64,000 nt of DNA from Alviniconcha marisindica (Eukaryota; Mollusca; Gastropoda; Provannidae): assembly GCA_018857735.1 (NCBI GenBank), contig JABMCL010003179.1:300001-364000 (forward strand). The letters are read 5' to 3'. The notes under the pieces are model-generated. The model saw only the letters and a program-made list of their open reading frames with translations, was not told the origin of the DNA and did no database searches. Shown one piece after another: positions 21,986-32,873 of the stretch (position 1 is its first letter; every line of letters begins with the position of its first letter). The position numbers and the translations under genes were made by a program.

Positions 21986-23785
21986 ACTATATTTAAATAT
22001 CTACATATTTACTTTCTGTCAGAATTATTTAGATCTGGAAGATCTTAAAACGAGATCTTTCGGTCTCTCTCATACGCAAAGATTTCCACACAGGTAAGTC
22101 AAGTTTATTAAAAATTACAAAACAAAGAATTAACACATTTTTAAATGTACTGATAATAACAAAAGATAACATATTAAAAATGCGTATTGACGCAAGTGCG
22201 TCTTCCTGGAGGATGCACCGAAAGGTGGTCATATTGTCAGCATCAAAATGTCAAAGTGAATTCCGGAAACAGCCCAGGCTGAAGGGAGCTAGTAAATAAG
22301 TAAATAAGTAAACATGTTGCTTAACGTCCACACAAACCAAGAGGCTTATATGGGGCGTCCAAAAAGGAGCTATGTTATAATACAACTTTATCGTCCCCTT
22401 TGGGAAATTCAGTTGGCGCAGAAAACACCATAAGACATATAACATTCCATATATTAAAGATTACTTAAAGGAACTAGCCCAGGAAGGTTTGGCTAAAAGG
22501 GGTTTTTGGCATGAATTTTATTATTTTAGGTACGAATTTTCTGTATCATTAATTTCTGCGTTGGCCCCTTTCAAATACGAACTAACTGTAGTGGTCTAAA
22601 AATAGATTAGGACATCTCTCCCCCCCCCCCCCCCCCCCCCCCCTCTCTTCAGCAGTACCGTTGTGAATGGTAGAAAGCTTTTCTTCCTGAAATCGATGAA
22701 GAGATCTTTTATTTTTAACATGTAGGACTCACCGCTCCAGTTTACAAAATCAGATGCCAGATAGCTAGCTCATTGCGTACGTAGTCTTATTACATAATCA
22801 TGCAAAAACAGGAAGACCTCGTTGAGAAAGTGTCCGAGAAAAAGAAAAATCATTACCCTCTACTCAAAACAAATTTGTTTTCTTTTAGCCTTTATTTATT
22901 TCTGCAAAGGTTTAAAAACTTAAGAACAATGAACTTGCACTGACTACTGTATGTGCAGCACTTATCTTAAACAGTATCAGTCATTAAAAAAATCATATGT
23001 ATACACTGGTTAACATGTATCCAATTTTGTCCCTTCTCCCTTCGTGATTCAGGTGCATTCCTTTTGAAGCTGTTGTGGTGATACTGTAAAAAATGTACAC
23101 ATTACAAGGCAAATATAGCTGCAAATAATTAAATGCATTGAACTATAAATTGTATAATTATTATTACCTACCATTACAACTCTACAACCAGATTTTTCTG
23201 TTCTTTATAAATGTCTGTCAATGAGGTGACTATGTGTGATTAACAGAATGCAAAAAAAAATATTTCTAACTATCTTTGTATGTTCCTGTACTTTGCATGG
23301 CCTTTTTTTAATTTTATATATATATAAATATTCTTTAAAAAAGCACAGCATCTGAAATGCAACATAATCGGTTGGCATGGAAACTAAATCTGATAATTCC
23401 TTTCAAAATTCAGATTTTCAAATATTCAGCTAGGTAAGACCTACAGGCGTTGAAAGGGTACCAAACTAAACTAGTAAAAAGAGTAAAGTTTTCATGTTGT
23501 TGTTGTTGTTTGTTTATTTTTCGTTTTGTTTGTTTGTTTATTGTTGTTGTTTTTCCTAACGCTAATCGTTCTTTTTTCTTCTTCTTCTTTTTCATACAAG
23601 TTTCATTTGATTCTGCCTTTGATTCTGCGTTTGATATCCAGTGCCTATTCGTTATTTGTGGATGTTGAGCTACACTTGCAATGTGCACTTTATTCTGTTC
23701 AACAACAACAACAAGTCTTTTTAAAGTCCATTTGATGTGAAAGAAAACATTAGACCGAAATATATGTTCAGCATATATGTGGTAG
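21986..23785. other. No gene; repeat tails and homopolymers
   Basis: At 22292-22360 (AAAT/TAAG)n followed by CATGTTGCTTAACGTCCACA resembles another LINE 3' terminus in minus orientation. A poly-C of about 23 nt lies at 22621-22643. AT-rich unique DNA at 22700-23780 holds no ORF with a recognisable domain. Confidence 0.5.
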
Positions 23786-23787
23786 TG

Positions 23788-23812
23788 TGGTAGTGTGTGT
23801 GTGTGTGTGTGT

Positions 23813-23861
<49 letters not shown>
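23788..23861 (+). repeat. (GT)n microsatellite
   Basis: GT run with one GGTGTG interruption. Confidence 0.95.
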
Positions 23862-23863
<2 letters not shown>

Positions 23864-23879
23864 TACTGATAAACAGATC

Positions 23880-23996
23880 ATTTAATCAAATGTTGTGCTT
23901 CTTTATGCAGACACTACAAGCACTACAATTTTACTAGACTTTCACGGACAGGTGGGTAGACATGAGATAATAAAGTAATCTTGAATCTTGAATGTC
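23880..23996 (+). mobile_element. LINE 3'-end relic with (TCTTGAA)n tail
   Basis: The segment ends ATGAGATAATAAAGTAATCT followed by TGAATCTTGAAT, the simple-repeat tail style of CR1/L2-like or RTE-like 3' ends. No coding part remains. Confidence 0.5.
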
Positions 23997-24654
23997 CAGT
24001 TGCCGCTGCTGGTGCCAGAACGGTGACACATAGTTAATATTCTGCCCTTGAGCATCTATCAGACGAGGTGATACTTTTGATGAATGGATATTTACAAAAT
24101 TAGACCAGCCTGTCCAATTTGGATTCGCTTTATTACTGTGATTTGTTTGGCGTTTTTTGTTAGTGTGGCTGGCTGGTTGGTTGGTTGTTGTTTTGTTTTA
24201 GTTTTAGTTTTTACTCCATTAAGTGTGACTGTTGTCGCTTTGCCTGCTGCTCTGTTGTCAAGAGTGCACCACAATGTTTGTGCCTTGTTTGGGTCTTGGC
24301 ATCACTGGAATACTTTTTCCGGTTGTTGTTGCTTTGTCTGCCTCCTCAATGGGTGTCCCCAGCTGCTTTGGAACTACACATCCTCTTCTCTGCATTCTGT
24401 TAGCATGATAGGAAGTGTGGAAAGAAAAAGTGATTTGCTTGGCCGTTGCTTGTGGGACCGAGTAATCATCAAGCCCAGCGGTCTTGCCTTTGGGCGCAAT
24501 GTAGCGTGAAACACAATCTACTTTACGCCCGTAAGGAGGATGGGAAAGAAAAACGTTACCGTGCCGACTAAACGTTGCACTGTGGCAAAAACTAACTACA
24601 GGCGAAGTCCGATCCATGTTTTTGGAAAGTCGCGCGATCGTAAATAATCTATGT
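23997..24654. other. No recognisable gene
   Basis: The plus-strand ORF at 24084-24509 has a hydrophobic start, but no recognisable family and no supporting splice context. I leave it unannotated. Confidence 0.4.
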
Positions 24655-24805
24655 TGCGACATGATTTCTCACCTCGAAACGACAAATCGTGTCAAATCTG
24701 TTATGTTCTGCCCATAAGATTTGTCACCCTGACACGATTTTGTTTACCTCTGGGTGACAAATCGTGCTATGTACATGATTTGTCACCCCTTCGCCAACAC
24801 TCCTG
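24655..24805. repeat. Cluster of GTGACAAATCGTGC-type inverted motifs
   Basis: Within 150 bp there are about five copies in alternating orientation of a 14-mer with consensus GTGACAAAWCGTGC. The last copy is followed by CCCCTTCGCCAACAC, which is shared with 17797-17840. In the minus frame it reads as GVTN-H/R-type peptides similar to those read from 17830 and 40360, hinting at a formerly translated repeat. Confidence 0.65.
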
Positions 24806-24957
24806 CAGACGCAGAAATTAAGAGTCCCTCTGTTGACGACCCAGATCTGACAAATATCTCTGTAAAGCCTGGTGTAGGTCATGCATGCTTCGCCCACTAC
24901 CAGAAATGTATCTCTAGTTCTAAGCCCTTCCCCCCGCATCCCTCGATCAACAACAAC

Positions 24958-25088
24958 CAAACAGCGCTGTAAGTACACCACTTGGCTGGATATTCAAAAG
25001 CGACGGTCACTCATTTAGGATCACATGCGACAAAAAGCGCAGTGAGTCTGCTACAGAGCGGAGAATAGCGCTATATAAAAGCGATCAA
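24958..25088 (+). mobile_element. SINE S1, 3' half only
   Basis: From GCTGTAAGTACACCACTTGG through CAGTGAGTCTGCTACAGAGC and GAATAGCGCTATATAA to GCGATCA this matches the last 130 bp of the SINE at 21388-21872. The tRNA head is missing, so it is 5'-truncated. Confidence 0.8.
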
Positions 25089-26045
25089 CGTCAACAACAA
25101 ACAACATGACTTTGAAGTTACAGCCTACTACGATATTGTGAGTGGCATCAGTTGAATGGAAAACAAAATGACAAAAGACCTGAGGGACTCAAGGGGAAAA
25201 GAGATCTGCTGGTGTGATTTCACCCAACCATTGAAGCTGTTACAAAACTATCACAAAGTAAAATCAACACCGCCAGTCACAAGAGAAGGCTCTTTTGTTT
25301 GACAACGAGCGTCACGAAGCCCAAGTTCCGTCTAGAAAACTATCGCGAGACGCGAAAAGAAAGAAGAAACCTCCTTGGGAGAATTGTTGTCAGGAAACTG
25401 TAAAAAAAAAATATATAAAAATGCTGATGGCTAAACTTGATACTTGGTTCTGAAGCTAGGTAAGTACTTCATTGTTCTGATCAGTCCTCTTCCTCTTTTA
25501 CGTTTAATCTTCATTCGAATTGTTTGTACTTATCTCGTCAACCTTTACCGCAAACCGGCATGTATGTTTAAACTAGATATTTAGTTATGAACCAGTCTGT
25601 TGTCGAAAAACACGTTTCGAAGCCTATTTGTATCCCGCGTGTTCCCAATGCAGGAACCTGCTTCAGTCGCTTGTGACGACGACAGGATGACCTATTTCAT
25701 TCCGCGGGCCCACACGGGAATCTGAGTTAGCCGTACCTAATACAAACAAAAGGATTTGGGCAAAAATGAAGTTGAATGGACCAGGAAGGTAAAAACTTGA
25801 AAGAAGAAAAAATATATAATAAAGTAGAAATTCTTGCGTCTTCTTATGTCCTTGCAAAGCACGCAAGACTATTATGACCTGCTCTAGTGTTAAAAAGAGG
25901 GCACCTTTGACAGGACACTCCCAGCACTGTTCTTCCAAACAACAGCCCACCCACACACCCACCACCCCCAAAAAAAGAAGAAGAAAAAAAAGATTTCGCT
26001 TCTCATCTCATCTTTCATCGTTGTTAACCGTTTAATTGTTGCTTC
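25089..26045. other. No recognisable gene
   Basis: No domain-bearing ORF; A-rich stretches at 25400-25425 and 25965-25995. Confidence 0.5.
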
Positions 26046-26049
26046 AGTA

Positions 26050-26127
26050 TCGTTTTGTAGCTTGAAGAAGGGGATTACCCCGAAAATGTCACAGTAAATA
26101 AGCGTTCTTTTGAAACTTTTATGTGTC
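26050..26127 (+). mobile_element. Stem-loop retroelement tail (Penelope-like?)
   Basis: GAAGAAGGGGATTACCCCGA then AAATGTC, followed by AAATAAGCGTTCTTTTGAAA and CTTTTATGT. The same arrangement is at 41520-41595. A GGGG/CCCC stem followed by GAAA and then a TAAA-CGTTCTTTT-AAC-TTTATGT block resembles the pLTR ends of Penelope-like elements that can hold hammerhead-like folds. The hammerhead core is not intact here. Confidence 0.4.
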
Positions 26128-26621
26128 CAGCACAGATCATACACTGTCAGTCCGGTCAGTCAGCCAGCGGAGAAAAATACACGCGGGGTGTCGGTGATCA
26201 GGCATATTCATCTCCAACACGTTACGAACAAGTATTTAAATTACAACTTAGTCAAGCTACCATTAGCAGAACAAACACTCATTGAGTCGACAGATATGGA
26301 CTATGTGTACAGTCGGTTCGAAGAAGGAAAAAGAAATGTTCTTACAAGTTTACAGGCAGAATGTGTCCACTTCCCTTCTCTCCGAGTTCCGGCTCCATGG
26401 GCAAGACCGGAATACACAGTAGCACCTATGTCAGCTCACACAAATTCTCCTTCGCGCCCTCGTGGCGAAAAGAAAGCTACGTCAAACCACACGCGCTGTC
26501 GATGTCGTTGGCACCTTCACGCGCGCACGCACGCTCTTAGCTAGCTCAAGAGGAGAAACGTTCAAGCCGTGGTTAATTGAAGGGAGCTGTTCGTGCCACA
26601 CTGACGTCTCACGAAAAAGAA

Positions 26622-27396
26622 AAAGGGGGGGGGGGGGGGGGTGAGGGGGGGGGGGGGGGGAACTCAGTGACAGAGAAAAAAAAGTGGGGGGGAAAAAGGG
26701 GAAAAAAAAAGGGAAGAAGACAAGAAAAAAAAGGGAACCTGGGGTTTGTTTTTTTTTAAAAAAAAGGGGGAAAAAATTCAATTAAGCAAAAAACCCTGTT
26801 TTTGGTTTGTTTTTTTTTCCCAATTTGTCCTTTAGAAAACCTAAAAATAAAGCGGAAAAAACAAAAACTGAAATAATTTGGAAAAATAAATAGAAAATTT
26901 TTTTATTAACCTTTTTTAATGTAAACCCCTTTAGCAACCTACTGGGGAAATGCGAAAATGTGGAATTTGGGAAGGGGAGATTTTTTAAGGTTTTTTAATT
27001 ATTAATTGATCGGCTTTTTTTTCAGGGCTCGGGGGGCCCAACCAACTGCGCCTTGGGCCAAAGTGTTCTAAAAAACCCCTGACCTTTTTACGTGTTTTCA
27101 AACCACTTGGTGGGTTTTGCAGTGTATTTGCTTTTTCCCAACCCTTTTTGGGGGCCAGGAAGCGGGGTTTTTCCGTCTCGGCGCAAGGGGGAACTCCAAA
27201 ATAAAACCAGGACCGGGAAAGTTAACCCCAAAAAAAAAATTTTCCGGGGGTCAGGGGGTTTTTTCGAACCCCGGAAACCCGCACTTTGGCCCGGAAACTG
27301 GGACCCCTTTTACAAATCTTTTTTTAAAAAACAAAAGGGGGAAAGGAACCGAAATAAACACCTTTGCCCCTTTCCCCCCCCCCCAAAACCCCCCCA

Positions 27397-27434
<38 letters not shown>

Positions 27435-27520
27435 ATTTAAAAATCCCCCCCCCCCCCCCTGCCCCTACCCCCCCCCCCCCCCCCCCCCCCCACCCCCCCC
27501 CAAACCCCCCAATTCAAACA
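26622..27520. other. Homopolymer-saturated stretch, probable sequence artefact
   Basis: Almost every base is part of a run of 2-10 identical bases (G runs 26625-26660, A/G and T runs to 27350, C runs 27370-27511). Normal dinucleotide texture stops at about 26620 and resumes at about 27520. The look is that of miscalled low-quality trace, or long-read consensus failing around poly-G/C. ORFs inside (Pro-rich, Gly-rich) should not be trusted. Confidence 0.75.
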
Positions 27521-27976
27521 AAACTGAAGATTAAATCGTGGAGCATTTTACACACCTGGAGTAAAACAAAGCAGACGACACAGATTTTTTTAAAGATGAC
27601 CACGGGGAAAGAGAGAAAGATTACAATAATGCATGACAACAGATTTCATGAGGTACATCCTCAAAATGTTTTTTAATTGTTCTTGACAATTGGCTTTAGT
27701 TATGAAAGAAGAAACACATTTCTAAAGACAGTTGGGTCAGTTCTGCAAATAATTATTTTTAATATGTTTGCCACTTGAGCTGGCAGTTACTCCAAGTAAG
27801 CAATGTCCGGAAACCCATTTGGTATTAGCGTGGTCACGAGACCCTAGATTCAGTTGTTCGTTCAGGGGTGTTTGCCTTGTTGCCATCAACATGCATTTTG
27901 TTTTAGTTGGGTACAATGCCATCCATATTTATGCAACACCATTTTACATCAGTAAAACTTTGTTGTAAATCCTTAT
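27521..27976. other. No recognisable gene; left flank of LTR element
   Basis: Unique sequence up to the LTR start. The bases before the LTR read CCTTAT. Confidence 0.5.
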
Positions 27977-29135
27977 TGTCAAAGTGCGAAATGAGTAAAT
28001 CAGTCGGTGCAGGCAGAAGGTGCCAAGTGCCAAGACGGGGCGACTGTTTAGACTAGCCGGCCACTTGGGAGGGACAAAGGAAAAGGGGCCGGGGAAGGGT
28101 GTAGCGATGGCTCGACGGGCAGTGGGAAGGTCGGGTCAACGTAACTCATAAATTAGCCTCTAGGACAGCAGATGCGCCATACCTTAGTGGAAGAATAGGA
28201 GAGGTAGTTCCAGACATTCTGGAAGGAAATAATCCCTGTTTAAAATAATTCAATAAATTGAAGAACTGCCGTTTTTCTTGGAACATAACCTGACTGCATG
28301 CTAAGTAGTGTTAGCACATTATTATTACGTTTGATAGTATAGGGTTTTTTGTTGTATATCGAAATGGAATTGGAGTGATGAATATTCAATTAGCGGAAGA
28401 ATACAAGAATGGGAAAAGGGGGGGAAAAGGAGCGTGGGTTTCGCGGGGAGTCGGACCCCCGGGCCCGAGAGAAGAGGGATGCAGTAAATAAGGACTGAAT
28501 ATGATGAGCATGAAGAGGAGGAGGGATTAAAGAGGACATGAGACAAGAGGATCCTTGTCATGTGCATGCAAGGACTGAGAAAGCAAAGGTCAATGGACCG
28601 GCGAAGAAGAGACTGCGAGGTGCGATTCAGTAATTCCGAATCTGTGTGAGATGAACCGGCCCGGCTGTGGGTACCACCACCACTATGACTGTCACCGCCA
28701 CGGACTCCACCACAGGACTGCGGCCTCTAATCCCGAGTGCCACGAGCCCCCCCAGACGTCGCGTCGTCAAGACTGTGATGACATGGACTGTGTGCATTGG
28801 AGTGCGTGTGGTGATGAGTGAACAGCCTGGCCGGGTTTGTGGAATATTATTTACTTAGACCCGGGTTTACGTTAATGGTATGCAGTAGTGTAGCGGTTGT
28901 CAAAATTACAATAGTGAACTGAATGAAATATCATGGATGTGATATGCCTATGATGTTGCGTGAGAGAGAGCGAGTCCGTGAGTGGATTACCCAGAGCGCA
29001 TGTGTGAGAGCATGCCGTGTGTGATTGCGCTGGGACTGCATGCACGTATGTATGAGTGAGGGGTGCCCGTTTTATTAGTAACAAAACAACAACATCGAAA
29101 CAGCAAGGACAGAAGTTTCCCCGACACGTGAAAAT
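27977..29135 (+). repeat. 5' LTR (534 bp confirmed, probable end near 29135)
   Basis: 27977-28513 matches the right LTR almost exactly. The match then stops, yet the left copy runs on for about 620 bp of non-coding DNA to TTAGGCGAGCTTGCCAGGAT (from 29136). That resembles a TGGCGAGC-type primer-binding site with one substitution. I infer that the true LTR is about 1.16 kb and the right copy is truncated. The alternative is a 534-bp LTR ending GATGAGCA with an unusually long leader. Confidence 0.6.
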
Positions 29136-29462
29136 TTAGGCGAGCTTGCCAGGATACTGGCCCAAACATTTTGTCATAGAAGGGAAAGACGAAGGTAGCC
29201 GCAGGGCTAGAAAAAGTTTCACTGAAAGTGTTCGTTACACTTTCGGTTCTTCGTTGTTATTGTCGTTGTTGTTCGTTGTTGAACTGCAGGCAGTCCGCAG
29301 GGATTGTGAGCGAGGCTCTAACCATGGCAGCCTAGTATCTTAGTATACTAACCAAGGTTCCTTCAGGGTTGAGTTACGTTGCTTAACTAGAACAAGTACA
29401 AGGTACTAACGGACGAGTGTCCTCAGTCTAGTAAGCCAACGGGATATAATTATTCGCACTAC

Positions 29463-30640
29463 GTGCATGTGACACTGTCAAAGAACGGGTTAGTACGAAC
29501 TAATTACCGTGGGGACAGTGAGGTAACGGCGTCTGACCAAGATGGGAGAAGAGACGTTTACACCGCGGGAAAAAAGTTATTGACGCAAGGGAAGGAACTT
29601 GGATATGAGGGGGAGGAGTTACGGAAATTTGTTGAAAGTCAGCAAAAGGCAGAGAGAGACGAAAGGGCGGAACGTAGACGTGTAGAACATGAACAGCTTG
29701 AGATGGAAAAGCTGAGATTAACTGCTGAGGCGGAGAGGCTGAAGCAGGAGGCAGACCTCAGGAAGGCAGAGATAGACTTAGAGCGGCTTAGGCTTGAACG
29801 GGCGAACGGCACCGTACAAGCAAACCGGGATGCGGATAGCACAGAGTCGGGTCGCCGAAGGCTTTGGCAATGCACCTAGACCGAAACTTCCGAAATTTCA
29901 AGAAGAGGGAGACTCAATCGATGCATACATCGATAGGTTCGAAGCGTTCGCGGAGAATCAGGGATGGGAGGAGGACGAGTGGGCGTTGATGTTATCGGCC
30001 CTTCTCACAGGGAAGGCCCTTCATGTCTTCTCTACGCTTTCGAAGGCGGACCAAAGAGACTACAAAAAACTGAGAGAAGCACTGTTGAAAGGGTACGACC
30101 TCACCGAGGGGGGGGGTTTCCGCCGGAAATTCCGTCAGGCTAAAATTTCAGTCGGGCGAGACGTATGCCCAGTTTGGTGTCCGCTTAGACCATTATTTCA
30201 ACAAATGGCTCGAGCTGAGCGACGTCGGCAAAGATTTTGTCAAACTAAAGAGTCTCTTGATCCGAGAACAGATTCTGAGCGGGTGCGGGCCCGAACTCAC
30301 TGTTCAGTTGAAAGAAAGGAAACCGTAAACCACGGAAAAAGGCTGCTCGAAGCGGCCGAGTTATATCGCGAAGCGCGATCCGATGTCAAACCACCGAGGT
30401 CGGGGTTAGGACAGCAGATAAGGACGTTCAAGTCTGAGAGGGACAAAAACGGTCCAGGTAGTCCTAGCGGTGCGAAGGAACATTCGCCAGGGGGTTAAAA
30501 ACGCAGACCTCAAAGGGTAAAAGGGTTTAGAGGGGAAAAACTGCGCGAGTGTTTTATCTGCCGCAAGAAGGGGCATATTGCGAGAGACTGTCGCAATAAG
30601 ACCCAAAGGTTGGTGCCTTGTGCGAAGTGCCATTTCAGGG
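29463..30640 (+). pseudogene. gag region with frameshifts and CCHC zinc knuckle
   Basis: The first frame (29463-29879) has a 60-residue charged coiled-coil segment (LEMEKLRLTAEAERLKQEA). The frame then shifts, and the capsid-like part (about 29860-30130) contains LPKFQEEGDSIDAYIDRFEA and DEWALMLSALLTGKAL, the pattern of Gypsy gag cores. A second shift near 30145 follows a run of nine G, and a third near 30330 returns the frame. The zinc knuckle CFICRKKGHIARDC (30550-30591) has all CCHC ligands. The protein would package element RNA in the cytoplasm, but at least three frame breaks preclude translation of one product. Confidence 0.8.
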
Positions 30641-30699
30641 CGGGACTGAAGTGGAGGCCGAGGGTGCACAGCCACGTGATGGCCAGGTGGGGTCAGGCA

Positions 30700-30816
30700 G
30701 GTTGACATTGTTTGGGATGCGCAATGCCGAAGCAGCAGCAGAACTGCCGGTGCGCAAGGGAGCGATTGGTGATCGGGAGGTGGATGTCTTGAGGGAAAAC
30801 AGGGTGTTCTACCGCA
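30700..30816 (+). pseudogene. Protease active-site region, disrupted
   Basis: The retropepsin-like segment straddles the junction of two frames. The upstream frame (30618-30866) carries the lead-in strand (IGDREVDVLRE). The downstream frame (open from 30790) carries the residues that normally follow the catalytic Asp-Thr/Ser-Gly. The extra base and substitution lie exactly at the catalytic Asp codon (about 30795), so the protease is dead. Confidence 0.65.
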
Positions 30817-32316
30817 GTGGTGAGAACGTCATTCGTGACGGACAGGGAATACACAGGCGAACGTAGAAATTGTGTATTGATTGACGGCACAGTGAGGGAG
30901 TTTGAGACCGCTAAACTAGCAGTCAGCACTCCGTTCTTTACGGGACAGCTAGAGGCTCTGGTTATGCAAAATCCTCTGTGCGATTTGATCATTGGGAATG
31001 TGCCGGGTGCAAAGGGTCCCGATGACCCAGCTGTGGCAGCTGCAGTAGAAACGAGAGGTCAAAGGCAAAAGGCGATGAGGCCGTTGAGTGCACCTTGTGG
31101 GAAGCAGGGTGTTGAAGCCACACCTTTAGAGATTAAGGGGGCTCAGCAGGACGACTCGTCCTTGCGTGGATTGTTCGAAGCGGCCAAGGAAGGGGGGCAG
31201 AAGGAAGTCCGGGGAGGTACAGTCGTGTTTCAGGTGAACGAGGGACTGTTGTACCGGGTTTTTACAAGCTCCAAGACAGGACGGGTGACGTCACAGTTGG
31301 TCGTGCCGTCCAAGTTCCGTGAGAGGGTAATGGCAGTTGGCCATGAGGCCCTCATGGGCGGGTCATCTCGGGAAGGGGAAGACTGCAGAAGGATTATGAG
31401 CTGCTTTTATTGGCCAGGAGCGATGGCCGATATAAAGCGATTCTGTGCGTCTTGTGACAGTTGTCAGAGGGCAAGTCCAAGAGGGAGCACAAGGAAGGTG
31501 CCGTTGGTTAGCGCACCGTTGATCGACACGCCATTTCGTAGGGTGGCCGTCGACCTCATAGGGCCGATCTCACCTCCATCGGGAGCGAAGAATCGATACA
31601 TTCTCACAATGGTCGATTATGTCACCAGGTACCCCGAGGCTGTAGCGCTCAGATCTATTGATACAGAGACTGTGGCAGAGGCCTTGGTTGAGATGTTCTC
31701 TAGGGTTGGTGTCCCATCGGAGATCCTGAGTGATAGAGGGACTCAATTCACTTCAGCCCTTATGAGGGAAGTCAGTCGATTGCTTGGGGTGAAGCAACTT
31801 CACACGACGCCATACCACCCCCAAGCAAACGGGCTTGTGGAAAGGTTCAATGACACGTTGAAGGGAATGTTGAAAAAGATGTGTGAAGAACGCCCAACAG
31901 ACTGGGATCGCTATCTGCCAGCCATACTGTTCGCATACAGAGAGGCTCCGCAAGATAGCCTAGGGTTCTCTCCATTCGAGATGCTCTACGGCCGAACGGA
32001 CCGTGGGCCGATCTCCATCTTGAAGGAGTTGTGGACCAACGAGGAGGGAGAGGAGGAGGTCAAGACTACATACCAGTTTGTGCTCGATCTCAAGAGCCGC
32101 CTGGAGGACACCTGTCGGTTTGCTCAGGAGGCGCTCAAACAGTCCTCTCAGACATACAAGAAGCACTTTGACAAGAAGGCCAAGAGCCGTCAACTGCAGG
32201 TCGGAGACAAGGCGCTACTTTTGCTGCCAACTGACCACAACAAGATCTTGATGCACTGGAAGGGGCCGTTTGTTGTGGCGGGAAAAGTAGGTCTGCATGA
32301 TTACAAATCGATGTGA
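30817..32316 (+). CDS. Integrase polyprotein segment (protease C-terminus + integrase)
   Basis: An open frame of 499 codons, the longest in the window. Residues 1-70 are the protease C-terminal half (LIIGNVPG near 57-64). After a linker comes the integrase zinc module with His176, Cys213 and Cys216; the second His is replaced by Ser (GGSS, 181-184). The DDE core has Asp246 (VAVDLIGP), Asp306 (ILSDRGTQF) and Glu342 (VERFND), with the expected D-x35-E spacing. A GPY/F-like module follows at W481-F485. It would join element cDNA to host DNA in the nucleus. The core looks intact, but the zinc module is damaged and no Met start is natural here: the real start is upstream in a frameshifted polyprotein. 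Confidence 0.85.
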   Translation: MVRTSFVTDREYTGERRNCVLIDGTVREFETAKLAVSTPFFTGQLEALVMQNPLCDLIIGNVPGAKGPDDPAVAAAVETRGQRQKAMRPLSAPCGKQGVEATPLEIKGAQQDDSSLRGLFEAAKEGGQKEVRGGTVVFQVNEGLLYRVFTSSKTGRVTSQLVVPSKFRERVMAVGHEALMGGSSREGEDCRRIMSCFYWPGAMADIKRFCASCDSCQRASPRGSTRKVPLVSAPLIDTPFRRVAVDLIGPISPPSGAKNRYILTMVDYVTRYPEAVALRSIDTETVAEALVEMFSRVGVPSEILSDRGTQFTSALMREVSRLLGVKQLHTTPYHPQANGLVERFNDTLKGMLKKMCEERPTDWDRYLPAILFAYREAPQDSLGFSPFEMLYGRTDRGPISILKELWTNEEGEEEVKTTYQFVLDLKSRLEDTCRFAQEALKQSSQTYKKHFDKKAKSRQLQVGDKALLLLPTDHNKILMHWKGPFVVAGKVGLHDYKSM

Positions 32317-32560
32317 ATGGACAGCAGAAGGGTTTTTTACATAAATATGCTCAGAAAGTACACTGAGCGTAACTGCAGAAAGCGAAGTGAAAAACGGTGG
32401 GGGGTTGCGGTGGGCCATGACTCTTCAGCCCTACAGATACCGTATCATCTACATTCCCGGCAGGGAGAATGTTGGGGCGGATTACATGAGCCGCGCGGGC
32501 TGCTGTAATCCAGATTCTGAACCAAGGTTTTGGCTGAGAATGTCGTTTTCTTCTTTTCGG
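32317..32560 (+). pseudogene. Integrase tail joined to RNase H C-terminal remnant
   Basis: After a frameshift at about 32310 the integrase tail reads VFYINMLRKYTER. At about 32385-32405 the sequence jumps to LQPYRYRIIYIPGRENVGAD and YMSR (about 32420-32490), which is the end of a Gypsy RNase H domain. Everything between (the whole reverse transcriptase and the RNase H catalytic part) is absent, and the join sits in a GGGGGG run. Confidence 0.75.
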
Positions 32561-32873
32561 TCATAGCTAGAATAGCCGTAGTATATAGACTGCATGCGAT
32601 GTAGCGACAAGGAGGTCTGTCTCAAGCTTCTCGATAAGGCGATTCACAAACGGCGACAGTATGTTGCATACTGACCCGAGTTTAAATTTGTACATATCCT
32701 CAGCTATCAGCTATGATGTCGTTCGTTTGAATAATCACCACGGTGCGTGGGGTTCAGTGACTGCCAGCGAATTGGCCTTTTAACGTTAAACTTTGGAAAA
32801 TTATATATACTTTCTATTCGTGTGCGATTTCGCCCTTTGGTTTAGTTAAAACAATGTGTAGCATTGTCTTCAA

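Noticed and set aside
24084..24509. Membrane-like ORF of 141 codons
   Set aside because: Hydrophobic composition arises from T/G-rich DNA; there is no homology pattern or splice context.
26482..26781. FFPLFF/PPPP-rich ORF
   Set aside because: Product of poly-G/A tracts on the other strand.
27092..27676. Proline-rich ORF
   Set aside because: It lies in the homopolymer-saturated artefact region.
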